A stretch of DNA of 26,136 nucleotides from CANGTU01 sp046336655 (GTDB lineage Bacteria > Bacteroidota > Bacteroidia > Flavobacteriales_D > Sanyastnellaceae). The notes beneath the pieces are model-generated. The model did no database searches. It saw nothing but the letters and a program-made list of their open reading frames with translations, and was not told where the DNA came from. The stretch covers positions 1 to 26,136 of the forward strand of contig JBKDGH010000052.1 in the NCBI GenBank assembly GCA_046336655.1. Reading direction: 5' to 3'. The translations under genes and the position numbers were made by a program. Below, in pieces: positions 14,510 to 22,987 of this stretch; position 1 is the stretch's first letter; every line of letters starts with the position of its first letter.

Positions 14510-17500
14510 ATGACGACTCACACGCGCCAAATAGGGTGCTGGTTTTTTCTTCCATTGCTCCTGAATGCGATGTGGTGTATCTCGCCCCTGAGGTTGGATG
14601 CGCAGCTGGTGGTGGACAACTCCGTGACGGCAGTGAACGGTGTGCAGAATATTCTTCTCGGAGAAGGGATTACTGTCAGTAACATCACCTGGTCAGGCAC
14701 CAACGAGCAGATCGGGTCATTCGATTGCGTGAACTGCAATGTGGGTCTGGCGAGTGGTTTGGTGATGGGTTCGGGCAATGTCAATGGGGCTGCAGGACCC
14801 AACAGCAGCGGCACGTATTCATTGGGTCCGGCGAGTGGATTTGGTGCATCTGATCCCGACCTTTCAACCCTGAGTGGCTTTTCCTTAAATGATGCAGCGG
14901 TGCTTCAGTTTGATTTTGTCCCGACAGGGGACAGTCTTGCCTTCAATTTTGTGTTCGCCTCAGATGAGTATCCGGAATTTGCCAATGGTAACTTTAATGA
15001 TGTATTCGGGTTCTTCCTGAGCGGACCCGGAATTACAGGGCATTACAGCAACAACTCTGCGAACATCGCGCTGATACCCGGATCCACTTTGCCCGTCACT
15101 ATTAATAACGTGAATAACGGCACCACGGGGACAGGTGGGCCTTGTGAGTTTTGCGCGTATTACAATCACAATGGAACCGGGTCTACAGCTCCTCAGAACG
15201 CAAGCAACTTCTACATTCAGGGAGATGGCTTTACCACAGTGCTAACTGCATTTGCTGAGGTAATCTGCGGCGAAACTTACCACATCAAACTGGCTATTGC
15301 TGATGCCGGGGATCAGGGTTATGACTCCTGGGTATTCCTTCAGGAAGGAAGCTTCCAGAGTAATCAGTTGCAGGTAGCTTACTCCGGACCTGAGATCAGC
15401 CCGGGGGAAAACAGCGTGTATGAGGGCTGTCAGCCTGGTGAGTTGATTTTCACACGTCCGGCGGGTGTTTTGACGGAGGTGACCTATAATGTGATGGTTT
15501 CGGGGACTGCCCAAAGTGGTGTTGATTTCGAGCCATTGCCCGCATCAATAACTTTCCCTCCGCTTAGTACTATCGCTTCGATGCAACTGGTGACTATCGC
15601 TGACGGTATTACGGAAGGAATAGAAACGGTCACTGTGGAAATCAGCGGCGCCGCTTCATGCAATAATGAAGGCATCACTTATGAGTTGCAGATAGTGGAT
15701 TTGCCACCACTTGATGTGCAGCTCAATGATGTGCAAATCAATTGCGGAGAAAGCGTCACGCTTACCCCACAGATCAGCGGAGGCATTGGCTACTATACGG
15801 TGCTCTGGGAGGTTGGAGGAATGGCGCCTTCATTCACTGTGGCTCCGCCGTTTGACATGACCTACAATTACACGGTGTTGGACACGTGTGGTGTAACACC
15901 TTATGCCGGCGCCGTGAATGTCACTTTTCCGGATTACGCGCCAATTGTGGTTGACATTGGAAGTAATCAGACACTGACCTGCCTCGACCCGCTTGATCTC
16001 ACTTCGCTAGTGAGTGGTGGCTTCGGAGCGTATTCCTATGCCTGGACTTCAGGTGGCGGAGTGCTCTCAGATCAGCCTGACATGAGCCTCCCGGCGGCTT
16101 ACGAAGCCACCTTCACGCTCAGTGTAACCGATGAATGCGGGGCAGAAGGTTCTGCTGCTGTCACGGTTGATATTCCCCCGGTGCCGGTCACTGCAGATAT
16201 CGGTGACGATACTGAATCCACCTGCCTCGATGTGATTAGCCTCACTGCGGCCGTAAGTGGAGGTATTGGAGCGTACTCCTATTCCTGGAGTTATAATAAC
16301 CAATATCTCGGCAATGCAGTGGATCAGAATATTGCTACTGCGGTTGCAGGAACAGTCAATTTTGAGGTAACTGACGAGTGCGGAAATACCGCGTCCGATG
16401 CCCTTCAGGTTACTCTGCCTGCATTACCGGTTGCTGCGGATGCCGGTGAGGATGAAGTGGCCACATGTCTGGATCAGGTTCAGCTTACGGCATCTGCGAG
16501 CGGCGGTGTGGGGAATTACACATATGTGTGGACATACAACAGCGGGCTTGTTTCACAAACTGCCAATGCAAGCTATCAGGGTGATGAAGACGCAACTTAT
16601 GTTGTGACTATTACCGACCAATGCGGAAACACAGACATCGACCAGGTGACGATTTCAATCCCGCCTGTACCGGTGGTGGTGGATGCTGGTCCGGATGTGT
16701 CCACAACCTGCATTGATCCGGTGACACTCAATGGCACAGTTTCAGGCGGAGTGGGTGCGTATTCTTACAACTGGTATTCACCCAATGCGGTGCTTGGAGC
16801 GAATTCTTCCGTTATTGTGGACACTAATATCCCGCTTCAGGTTACGATGGAGGTTACGGACCAATGCGGAAACACAGGTTCGGATGACCTGCAAATACTC
16901 ATTCCACTCGTGCCAATAACCTTGCAGATTACGCAGGACACCTTGATCTGTATCGGTGACCAGCTCATTCTGAAGGCCAATGCAGAAGGCGGTGTGGGTG
17001 AGCTCAGTTATTCCTGGCAGCATGACGGCAGTTCGAATCAGCAATTGGTGATTGCCCCTGCGGAATCACTTGTTTATACCGTAACAGTAGAGGATATCTG
17101 CGGGAACACCAATTCAGCCTCAGTGAGTGTGGGAGTAGATATTGTGGAGCCGGGGTTCACGGCCGCGTACAACGGTGAGTTCGGTATTGAACTCACCAAC
17201 CAATCTCAGAATGCAGTAGATTACATCTGGATTTTCAGCGATGGCACCACCTCTTCGGAAGAAGATGTGAATCATACGTTTCTGGATTTGAATCCATGGG
17301 AAGTAACACTGATCGCGATCGGAGAGCTGGGATGCGCTCAGGAATATTCAGAAACATTTCACCCGCCAGGGAATATTTATATCCCGAATTGTTTCACGGC
17401 AGACAATGACGGCATTAATGACGTATTTCAGGTGAAGGGGCATGACATTGCCTGGTTTAAAATCTGGATATTCAACCGTTGGGGAGATGTAGTGTACTAC

Positions 17501-17647
17501 TCCGAATCCATGGATGAAGTCTGGGATGGCTCTGACAAGGGTGGCGACTACTACGGTCAGGATGGTCAGTATGTCTACCGCATTGAAGCGCAGGGAATCC
17601 GGGGGAATAGTATTGAGAAGGAAGGCCTGATAAACCTTATTCGCTAA
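14510..17647 (+). CDS. T9SS type B secreted protein with choice-of-anchor L domain and Ig-like repeats (paralog 2)
   Basis: This 1045-aa paralog of the preceding gene lies 6 bp downstream, so the two are surely one operon. It has a signal peptide of about 32 residues ending in LRLDAQ. The choice-of-anchor-L-type domain (NCNVGLASGLVMGSGNVNGA; NIALIPGSTLPVTINNVNNG) and the Calx-beta-like domain (GVDFEPLPASITFPP) match paralog 1. About six repeats of 80 aa follow, with CLD, SGGxGAYSYxW and VTDxCGN. Unlike its neighbours it then has a PKD-like domain, VDYIWIFSDGTTSSEEDVNH (about 880-950). Its C-terminal sorting domain differs in subtype: IPNCFTADNDGINDVF, FKIWIFNRWGDVVYYS, ending KEGLINLIR. The T9SS should export it; a surface adhesin role is inferred. 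Confidence 0.88.
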   Translation: MTTHTRQIGCWFFLPLLLNAMWCISPLRLDAQLVVDNSVTAVNGVQNILLGEGITVSNITWSGTNEQIGSFDCVNCNVGLASGLVMGSGNVNGAAGPNSSGTYSLGPASGFGASDPDLSTLSGFSLNDAAVLQFDFVPTGDSLAFNFVFASDEYPEFANGNFNDVFGFFLSGPGITGHYSNNSANIALIPGSTLPVTINNVNNGTTGTGGPCEFCAYYNHNGTGSTAPQNASNFYIQGDGFTTVLTAFAEVICGETYHIKLAIADAGDQGYDSWVFLQEGSFQSNQLQVAYSGPEISPGENSVYEGCQPGELIFTRPAGVLTEVTYNVMVSGTAQSGVDFEPLPASITFPPLSTIASMQLVTIADGITEGIETVTVEISGAASCNNEGITYELQIVDLPPLDVQLNDVQINCGESVTLTPQISGGIGYYTVLWEVGGMAPSFTVAPPFDMTYNYTVLDTCGVTPYAGAVNVTFPDYAPIVVDIGSNQTLTCLDPLDLTSLVSGGFGAYSYAWTSGGGVLSDQPDMSLPAAYEATFTLSVTDECGAEGSAAVTVDIPPVPVTADIGDDTESTCLDVISLTAAVSGGIGAYSYSWSYNNQYLGNAVDQNIATAVAGTVNFEVTDECGNTASDALQVTLPALPVAADAGEDEVATCLDQVQLTASASGGVGNYTYVWTYNSGLVSQTANASYQGDEDATYVVTITDQCGNTDIDQVTISIPPVPVVVDAGPDVSTTCIDPVTLNGTVSGGVGAYSYNWYSPNAVLGANSSVIVDTNIPLQVTMEVTDQCGNTGSDDLQILIPLVPITLQITQDTLICIGDQLILKANAEGGVGELSYSWQHDGSSNQQLVIAPAESLVYTVTVEDICGNTNSASVSVGVDIVEPGFTAAYNGEFGIELTNQSQNAVDYIWIFSDGTTSSEEDVNHTFLDLNPWEVTLIAIGELGCAQEYSETFHPPGNIYIPNCFTADNDGINDVFQVKGHDIAWFKIWIFNRWGDVVYYSESMDEVWDGSDKGGDYYGQDGQYVYRIEAQGIRGNSIEKEGLINLIR

Positions 17648-17650
17648 CCC

Positions 17651-17669
17651 GCGTTTTGAATAAAAACGC
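17651..17669 (+). terminator. Hairpin after paralog 2
   Basis: GCGTTTT (17651-17657) and AAAACGC (17663-17669) form a perfect 7-bp stem around the loop GAATA, three bases after the stop codon. No T-run follows on the plus strand. With a separate -7-like element at 17701-17708, it suggests that paralog 3 is a separate transcription unit. Confidence 0.45.
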
Positions 17670-17700
17670 ATTTCCGGGCAGGTCAGACAACCTTTAGGGG

Positions 17701-17708
17701 TTAATTTG
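17701..17708 (+). promoter_or_regulatory. Possible -7 promoter element of paralog 3
   Basis: TTAATTTG matches TAnnTTTG at seven of eight positions and lies 30 bp before the ATG at 17739. No -33 TTG was found at the usual spacing. It would give transcription downstream of the alternative start at 17706, which supports the 17739 start. Confidence 0.4.
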
Positions 17709-17738
17709 CATCCTCCGAACAAGGATAACCCTCATCAA

Positions 17739-19607
17739 ATGATAAGTAAGTCAGTTTTAGCCATTGCCGGATTTCTGGCCTTTAGTTCAGCACATGCTCA
17801 GATTGAGGTCGATAATACTCAGACCGTCGAGAGTTACGTCCAGAACGTGCTCCTCGGGGATGGGGTAACCGCCTTCAACATTACGTTCAATGGCGTGCCT
17901 GCAAATCTGGTAAGTATCCAGGTAGGAAGTTTTGATTGTATCGATTGTAATGTGGGCATCGGGAGTGGTTTTGTAATGGCTTCAGGAGATGCCCAATTGG
18001 TAGTGGGGCCCAACACAAGCGGGTCGACAACACTCAACGGTGGTTTGAACCTGGATGGTACTGATCCTGACCTATTGGCCATAACCACAAGCGGAATTAA
18101 TGATTGGGCGATTATCGAATTTGATTTTATTCCTGCGGGTGATTCGATTAAGTTCAATTATGTGTGGGGATCCGAGGAGTATATGGAATTCGTGGGTTCC
18201 GGATTCAATGATGTTTTCGGATTCTTTTTAAGTGGCCCGGGGATCAGCGGCCCGTTCAGTAATAATGGCATTAACATCGCTTTGATTCCAGGCACAGACC
18301 TGCCGGTTACCATCAACAATGTGAATCAGATTCTGAACGGTCAGTACTACGTGGATAACGGTGATGGGTTTGAGGCACCATTCAATGCAGACCCGTTTTA
18401 CATCCAGTTCGACGGGTTTACCGTTCCCCTTTTGGCTGAGGCTCAGGTTATTTGCGGTGAAACCTACCACATCAAACTGGCCTGTGCGGATGCTTTAGAT
18501 GCAGGATTCGATTGCGGGGTGTTTTTTGAAGAGGGTAGTTTCTCATCGAACTTCGTAACTGTTTCAAGTGCTATAGGGGTTTTAGATCCTCCTGCATTCC
18601 TGCCCCCAAATTCACTGCTTGAAGGCTGTATTGACGGATTCTTCACCATTTTTCCTCCGTCCAATCTCACAGAACCAATGGATGTGACATTCACCATTGG
18701 CGGATCAGCCACCAACGGAACTGACTACGAAACGATTAATCCTTCAGTGACGCTGACACCCAACTCTCCAACTGAAGTTCCGGTTACAACCATCTGGAAT
18801 GACACTCAGGAAGGTACCGAAGACATCACAATTACGTATATCTATGAGAATAGTTGTGGTGAGCAGGATACCGCAACCGCAACGCTTTTCATAGTGGATT
18901 ACGTGTTCCCGACCGTCACTATGGACGATCTGTTCATCTGTCCGGGTGTCACAAACACTGCCAATCCGAATGAGCAGTTTGGTGCTCCACCATTCATCTA
19001 TCAGTGGAGTTCAGGGGAAACCTCTGCCACGGTGAATTATGAGCAAGGCGATGCCGGTGAGTACACGGTTTCAATCACTGATTATTGTGAAAACTCAGCA
19101 TCCGATTCGTTCATGGTTATTGAGCCTTCACCTTTCGAAGCCGTGGAAGAGGCTGAGATTTGCCTCGGCACCAACAGTGATCCGCTGGCTTCAGGCGGCG
19201 CGCAGCCCTATACGTATACCTATGATGAACTTGGGCTGGAGTATTCCGGAACGACAGCCGTTTTCAGAGGAATCACTGCCGGAGCTTATGTCCTCACAAT
19301 CACTGATGCCTGCGGACAGGCTGAGGATGTGCCTGTGCTGGTGGAGGAGTGTGACACCTGGATCCCGAATATTTTCACTCCTGATGGCAGCGGTAAAAAC
19401 GATGCGTTTGTAATCTGGGGTCTTGATGGATTTCCGGGTAGTGATCTGTATGTCTACAACCGCTGGGGTTCACTCGTGTTCGAGTCCACCAATTATCGCA
19501 ATAACTGGAGAGGAACAGACCTTCCAGATGGGGTGTATTTTTACATCTTCAAACGGTCAGACGGAGAAAACTACGAGGGCTATGTACACCTCGTGAGAAA
19601 GCAGTAA
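17739..19607 (+). CDS. T9SS type B secreted protein with choice-of-anchor L domain, short form (paralog 3)
   Basis: From the ATG at 17739 this protein has 622 residues. The signal peptide MISKSVLAIAGFLAFSSAHA is followed directly by Q. The choice-of-anchor-L-type domain is conserved (DCNVGIGSGFVMASGDAQLV; NDVFGFFLSGPGISGPFSNN) but lacks the CEFC...YNHNGTG segment found in both other paralogs. A Calx-beta-like domain follows (GTDYETINPSVTLTPNSPTE), then only about two Ig-like units. The C-terminal domain (IPNIFTPDGSGKNDAFVIWG to GENYEGYVHLVRKQ) is the same subtype as paralog 1 and not that of paralog 2. The stop lies 7 bp from the convergent gpmI stop. A secreted or surface protein exported by the type IX system is inferred; its ligand is unknown. 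Confidence 0.88.
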   Translation: MISKSVLAIAGFLAFSSAHAQIEVDNTQTVESYVQNVLLGDGVTAFNITFNGVPANLVSIQVGSFDCIDCNVGIGSGFVMASGDAQLVVGPNTSGSTTLNGGLNLDGTDPDLLAITTSGINDWAIIEFDFIPAGDSIKFNYVWGSEEYMEFVGSGFNDVFGFFLSGPGISGPFSNNGINIALIPGTDLPVTINNVNQILNGQYYVDNGDGFEAPFNADPFYIQFDGFTVPLLAEAQVICGETYHIKLACADALDAGFDCGVFFEEGSFSSNFVTVSSAIGVLDPPAFLPPNSLLEGCIDGFFTIFPPSNLTEPMDVTFTIGGSATNGTDYETINPSVTLTPNSPTEVPVTTIWNDTQEGTEDITITYIYENSCGEQDTATATLFIVDYVFPTVTMDDLFICPGVTNTANPNEQFGAPPFIYQWSSGETSATVNYEQGDAGEYTVSITDYCENSASDSFMVIEPSPFEAVEEAEICLGTNSDPLASGGAQPYTYTYDELGLEYSGTTAVFRGITAGAYVLTITDACGQAEDVPVLVEECDTWIPNIFTPDGSGKNDAFVIWGLDGFPGSDLYVYNRWGSLVFESTNYRNNWRGTDLPDGVYFYIFKRSDGENYEGYVHLVRKQ

Positions 19608-19614
19608 GAAAGCC

Positions 19615-21150
19615 TTACCTCAGCGAGCCAATCAGATTTTTTCCTGTCATTACTGGCGGGGGAGTGATTCCCATCAGGTGAAGCACGGTGGGTGCCACGT
19701 CTGCAAGAATTCCCGCGCGCACGGTTTCCACGCCGGGTGAGATAATCCAGACTGGTACGGGATTGGTTGTGTGTGCGGTGTTCGGACTGCCATCTTCATT
19801 GACCGCATAGTCCGCGTTGCCGTGGTCGGCGATGATGATAAAAGAGTAACCTTCTTGCTGTCCTGTTTCCACGACTTCCTGAAGGCATTTGTCCACCGTT
19901 TCAGCCGCGCGGGTGATGGCATCGTACACGCCGGTATGTCCCACCATATCCGTATTTGCGAAGTTCAGGCAGATGAAGTCGGGGTGGTTTGCTTTCATGT
20001 CGGCACAGATTGCCGCTGCGATTTCCGGAGCGCTCATTTCCGGTTGCAGATCATAGGTTGCGACTTTCGGTGAGTGGATCAGCAGACGGCGCTCGCCCGG
20101 AAATTCCTTTTCTCTTCCGCCACTGAAGAAAAACGTCACATGGGGATACTTCTCTGTTTCGGCAATGCGCATCTGGGTGCGGCCTGCTGACGCGATAACC
20201 TCACCCAGTGTGAGCTCGAGGTTGTCTTTGTCGAACACAACGTGCACGTTTTTGTAAGTGTCATCGTAATTCGTCATGGTCACATAGTGCAGGTCCATGG
20301 GCTGCATGCCATGTTCAGGCAGGGCCTGCTGTGTAAACACTTCAGTGATTTCACGGCACCGGTCGGTGCGGAAGTTGAAGCAGATAACTACGTCTCCAGC
20401 ATGCATCACAGCAACGGGAGAGCCATCTGGTCCAACGATCACGGACGGCTCAATAAACTCATCAGTAACTCCTTTGTCATACGATGCGGTGATGGCCTCA
20501 GCAGCTGATTTGAAGGGCTGTCCGATGCCTGATGTAAGAAGGTCATACGCTTTTTTTACACGCTCCCAGCGCTTGTCGCGGTCCATTGCGAAATAGCGTC
20601 CGCAAACCGAGGCAATGGTGGCGGTTGTGTCCGCAATATGAGATTCCAGTTGCCGGATAAACCCGATGCCGCTTTTCGGATCGGTATCACGGCCATCGGT
20701 AAAGGCGTGAATGAATGCGGGTACCTGCATTGCTTTGGCCATATCGCACAAAGCTTCGAGATGAGTAAGGTGGGAATGTACCCCTCCATCGGATACCAGT
20801 CCCATGAGGTGAAGGCGAACGCCTTTTTTCCTCGCGGTTTCAAAAGCTTCCACCAGCACAGGATGTGTCATGAATTCACCTGACCGGGCGGCGCGGCTGA
20901 TGCGCACAAGATCCTGGAAGACGACGCGTCCTGCGCCGATATTCATATGTCCTACTTCACTGTTGCCCATTTGTCCTTCGGGTAGTCCCACGTGCTCGCC
21001 GTCTGTGCGGAGCTCAGCATGCGGAGCAGAGGTGTAGAGGCTGTCTGTAAACGGAGTGTTGGAGTTGTAGATGGCATTCGAGCGGTCGTGACGGCCATGG
21101 CCCCATCCATCGAGAACGATGAGGCAAACGCGCTTAGCGGAGTGTTCCAT
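19615..21150 (-). CDS. gpmI: 2,3-bisphosphoglycerate-independent phosphoglycerate mutase
   Basis: This 511-aa enzyme interconverts 3- and 2-phosphoglycerate in glycolysis and gluconeogenesis, using two Mn ions and a phosphoserine intermediate. The alkaline-phosphatase-superfamily start VCLIVLDGWG gives the metal ligand D14. GQMGNSEVGHMNIGAGRVV carries the catalytic Ser (S64). HAFTDGRDTDP, IASVCGRYFAMDRDKRWERV and the C-terminal IIIADHGNADYAVNEDGSPN with AHTTNPVP are typical of GpmI. The length is normal and nothing is missing. The ATG overlaps the end of the upstream histidine kinase gene by 17 bp. A full -7 element (21155-21162) sits inside that gene just ahead of the ATG, so transcription can be independent of the kinase. 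Confidence 0.96.
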   Translation of the reverse strand: MEHSAKRVCLIVLDGWGHGRHDRSNAIYNSNTPFTDSLYTSAPHAELRTDGEHVGLPEGQMGNSEVGHMNIGAGRVVFQDLVRISRAARSGEFMTHPVLVEAFETARKKGVRLHLMGLVSDGGVHSHLTHLEALCDMAKAMQVPAFIHAFTDGRDTDPKSGIGFIRQLESHIADTTATIASVCGRYFAMDRDKRWERVKKAYDLLTSGIGQPFKSAAEAITASYDKGVTDEFIEPSVIVGPDGSPVAVMHAGDVVICFNFRTDRCREITEVFTQQALPEHGMQPMDLHYVTMTNYDDTYKNVHVVFDKDNLELTLGEVIASAGRTQMRIAETEKYPHVTFFFSGGREKEFPGERRLLIHSPKVATYDLQPEMSAPEIAAAICADMKANHPDFICLNFANTDMVGHTGVYDAITRAAETVDKCLQEVVETGQQEGYSFIIIADHGNADYAVNEDGSPNTAHTTNPVPVWIISPGVETVRAGILADVAPTVLHLMGITPPPVMTGKNLIGSLR

Positions 21151-22072
21151 GCGACAAAGGTAATCGCACGGTAAACGTGGAGCCCCGAGGATGGTTATCC
21201 GTCACGCTGATTCTTCCTCCGTGGAGCCTCAGGGCGGATGCGACGATGTATAATCCCAGGCCTGTTCCCTTATGCCGGCGGGTTTGTTCATTGCCCGGTC
21301 GGTAGAACTTACCGAAGATCCGGTCTTTCTCTTCATCCGGTATACCGCAACCGGTATCACTGACTATCAGCGTTACCTCGTCCTTCTGACGCCGCAGAGC
21401 AATCGTTATGAGTCCTTCTTTCTCACAGTATTTTACTGCATTTTCAATGAGGTTGAAGCACACTGCGCGCAGGAGTTCAGGCTCGCCGCTGACCTGCAGG
21501 TCAGGCTCAATGTCTGCAGTGAACACGCGTAATCCCTGATACAGGGAGGCGAAGCGCGATGACTCACTCTTCAGAATCGCTGAAAGGTCGGTGGGTGTTT
21601 TTTCGCTTTCGGAATTGCCTTGATCCAATCGTGTAGCGAGCAGGATATTGCCTGTAAGCCCTTCCAGACGGTTGGTTTCTTTCAGCGCATCGGCAATCAT
21701 CTTTTTTGACTGCTCAATAGTTACATCGCGGTTGTGCAGTGTTTCGAGCAATAGCTTCACTGCAGCTACCGGTGTTTTGAGTTCATGCGTCACCGCAAGC
21801 AGGAAGGTCCGTTGCATCCCTGCGAAATGAAGGTCGCGGCGGATGTTTTTCCGGATGCTGCGGAAACCCACAAAGAGCAACACAAGAAACACGCTGCCTT
21901 CTCCGGCGATCATCCACGCCTGTCGCATCCCGTAGTCCGCATTTCCTTCTGCCGCTGCGAGGTTCCGGGTCACCGAAACAAGCAGGTAACCCCACCACAA
22001 AACTTGCAACAGGATGTATAACCCCAGGAGGTTGAGAATGGCGAGTGTACGGCGGGCTTTATGATCCGGCAT
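21134..22072 (-). CDS. Sensor histidine kinase, orphan
   Basis: This 312-aa membrane histidine kinase has two membrane segments (about 9-33 and 53-72) with only about 20 residues between them, so the sensing loop is very short. The catalytic core is complete: H-box AVTHELKTPVAAVKLLLETL with phospho-acceptor H96, N-box NLIENAVKYC (207-216), G1 SDTGCGIPD (238-246), F-box FGKFYRP and G2 GTGLGLYIV (269-277). No response regulator gene lies nearby, so the partner is elsewhere. The 3' end overlaps gpmI by 17 bp. A good promoter (22077-22104) places the likely transcription start at or beside the ATG. Confidence 0.88.
   Translation of the reverse strand: MPDHKARRTLAILNLLGLYILLQVLWWGYLLVSVTRNLAAAEGNADYGMRQAWMIAGEGSVFLVLLFVGFRSIRKNIRRDLHFAGMQRTFLLAVTHELKTPVAAVKLLLETLHNRDVTIEQSKKMIADALKETNRLEGLTGNILLATRLDQGNSESEKTPTDLSAILKSESSRFASLYQGLRVFTADIEPDLQVSGEPELLRAVCFNLIENAVKYCEKEGLITIALRRQKDEVTLIVSDTGCGIPDEEKDRIFGKFYRPGNEQTRRHKGTGLGLYIVASALRLHGGRISVTDNHPRGSTFTVRLPLSHGTLR
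21155..21162 (-). promoter_or_regulatory. -7 promoter element of gpmI
   Basis: The minus strand reads TACCTTTG, a full TAnnTTTG match ending four bases before the gpmI ATG and lying inside the 3' end of the histidine kinase gene. No good -33 TTG is seen at normal spacing. A leaderless transcript is implied. Confidence 0.5.
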
Positions 22073-22076
22073 TGGG

Positions 22077-22104
22077 CAAAGTTAACTTCGCAGGCATGGA
22101 ACAA
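22077..22104 (-). promoter_or_regulatory. Promoter of the histidine kinase gene, overlapping the divergent gene
   Basis: On the minus strand, TTG (22104-22102), 17 bases and TAACTTTG (22084-22077) form a full -33/-7 pair; the ATG follows four bases after the -7 element. The -33 TTG is the complement of codon 3 (CAA) of the divergent gene. Plus-strand TAACTTCG at 22083-22090 overlaps it and may be the divergent -7 element, since CAAAGTTAACTTCG is nearly palindromic. Confidence 0.6.
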
Positions 22105-22902
22105 CCTACATCAGAATTCCGGGAGGTGATCGATCAGATGGGAAGAATCGTATCAGTGCCAATTCAGCCCAGGCGAATTGTTTCCCTCGTTCCATCGCAA
22201 ACCGAATGGTTGTTCGATCTTGGACTGGATGCAGAAGTAGTTGGGATAACTCGCTTTTGTGTTCGTCCGGATTCATGGTTTCGCAGCAAATCAAGGGTCG
22301 GGGGTACCAAGGATGCTACGGTTGAGCGCATCATGGCCCTGCAGCCCGATCTTGTAATCGGCAATAAAGAAGAGAACACGCCCGAACTCATTGAGGAGCT
22401 TTCAGGTCAGGTAGCTGTGTGGATGAGTGACGTCCGCCGGCTTGAAGATGCATTGTGCATGATGCGCGAAACCGCATATCTGGCAGGCAAAGGCAGGAAG
22501 GGCGATGAACTCATTGCCCTTATTCAACGTGGTTTTGCAGGGCTGATCCGGGGAGATGCGCTGCGTTGCGCCTACGCTATCTGGAATGATCCGCTAATGC
22601 TCGCAGGAGCTGACACGTTCATCAGCGACATCATCTCGGGAATGGGCTGGCAGAATGTTGCGGGTAAGCCCGGAAAACGCTATCCGGCACTATCTGAGGA
22701 TGAATTGCGCGAACTGAATCCGGAGGTGCTCTTGCTTTCGAGCGAGCCGTTTCCTTTCGGAGAAAAACATATCCGGCACTATCGGGAATTGCTGCCCGAA
22801 GCTCGCATTATTCTCGCGGACGGAGAGCTGTTCAGTTGGTACGGCTCACGGCTGCTTCACACGCCCGCCTACCTTCAGAAGCTGATCCGAGAGATCCATT
22901 GA
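22096..22902 (+). CDS. Helical-backbone metal-receptor / BtuF-like binding protein
   Basis: This 268-aa protein resembles the periplasmic cobalamin/iron receptor group of ABC substrate-binding proteins: RRIVSLVPSQTEWLFDLGLD, VVGITRFCVRP, VGGTKDATVERIMALQPDLV, IGNKEENTPELIEEL and LNPEVLLLSSEPFPFGE. The start at ATG 22096 follows the divergent promoter region. The longer in-frame start at 22045 lies inside the kinase gene and adds no signal peptide. In either form no signal peptide or lipobox is present, so the product appears cytoplasmic, unlike a transporter subunit. No permease or ATPase gene is adjacent. The ligand (cobalamin, haem or metal) cannot be read from the sequence. Confidence 0.78.
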   Translation: MEQPTSEFREVIDQMGRIVSVPIQPRRIVSLVPSQTEWLFDLGLDAEVVGITRFCVRPDSWFRSKSRVGGTKDATVERIMALQPDLVIGNKEENTPELIEELSGQVAVWMSDVRRLEDALCMMRETAYLAGKGRKGDELIALIQRGFAGLIRGDALRCAYAIWNDPLMLAGADTFISDIISGMGWQNVAGKPGKRYPALSEDELRELNPEVLLLSSEPFPFGEKHIRHYRELLPEARIILADGELFSWYGSRLLHTPAYLQKLIREIH

Positions 22903-22962
22903 ATTCACATTCAGCAAATCATAACTTTCATTCAGATAAATCGCGCGTCGCGATAATCAGGA

Positions 22963-22970
22963 GACCTTTG
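22963..22970 (+). promoter_or_regulatory. Possible -7 promoter element of the patatin gene
   Basis: GACCTTTG matches TAnnTTTG at seven of eight positions and lies 17 bp before the ATG at 22988. No -33 TTG was found, so confidence is limited. Confidence 0.35.
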
Positions 22971-22987
22971 CGCAGTCTGCCGAAATC

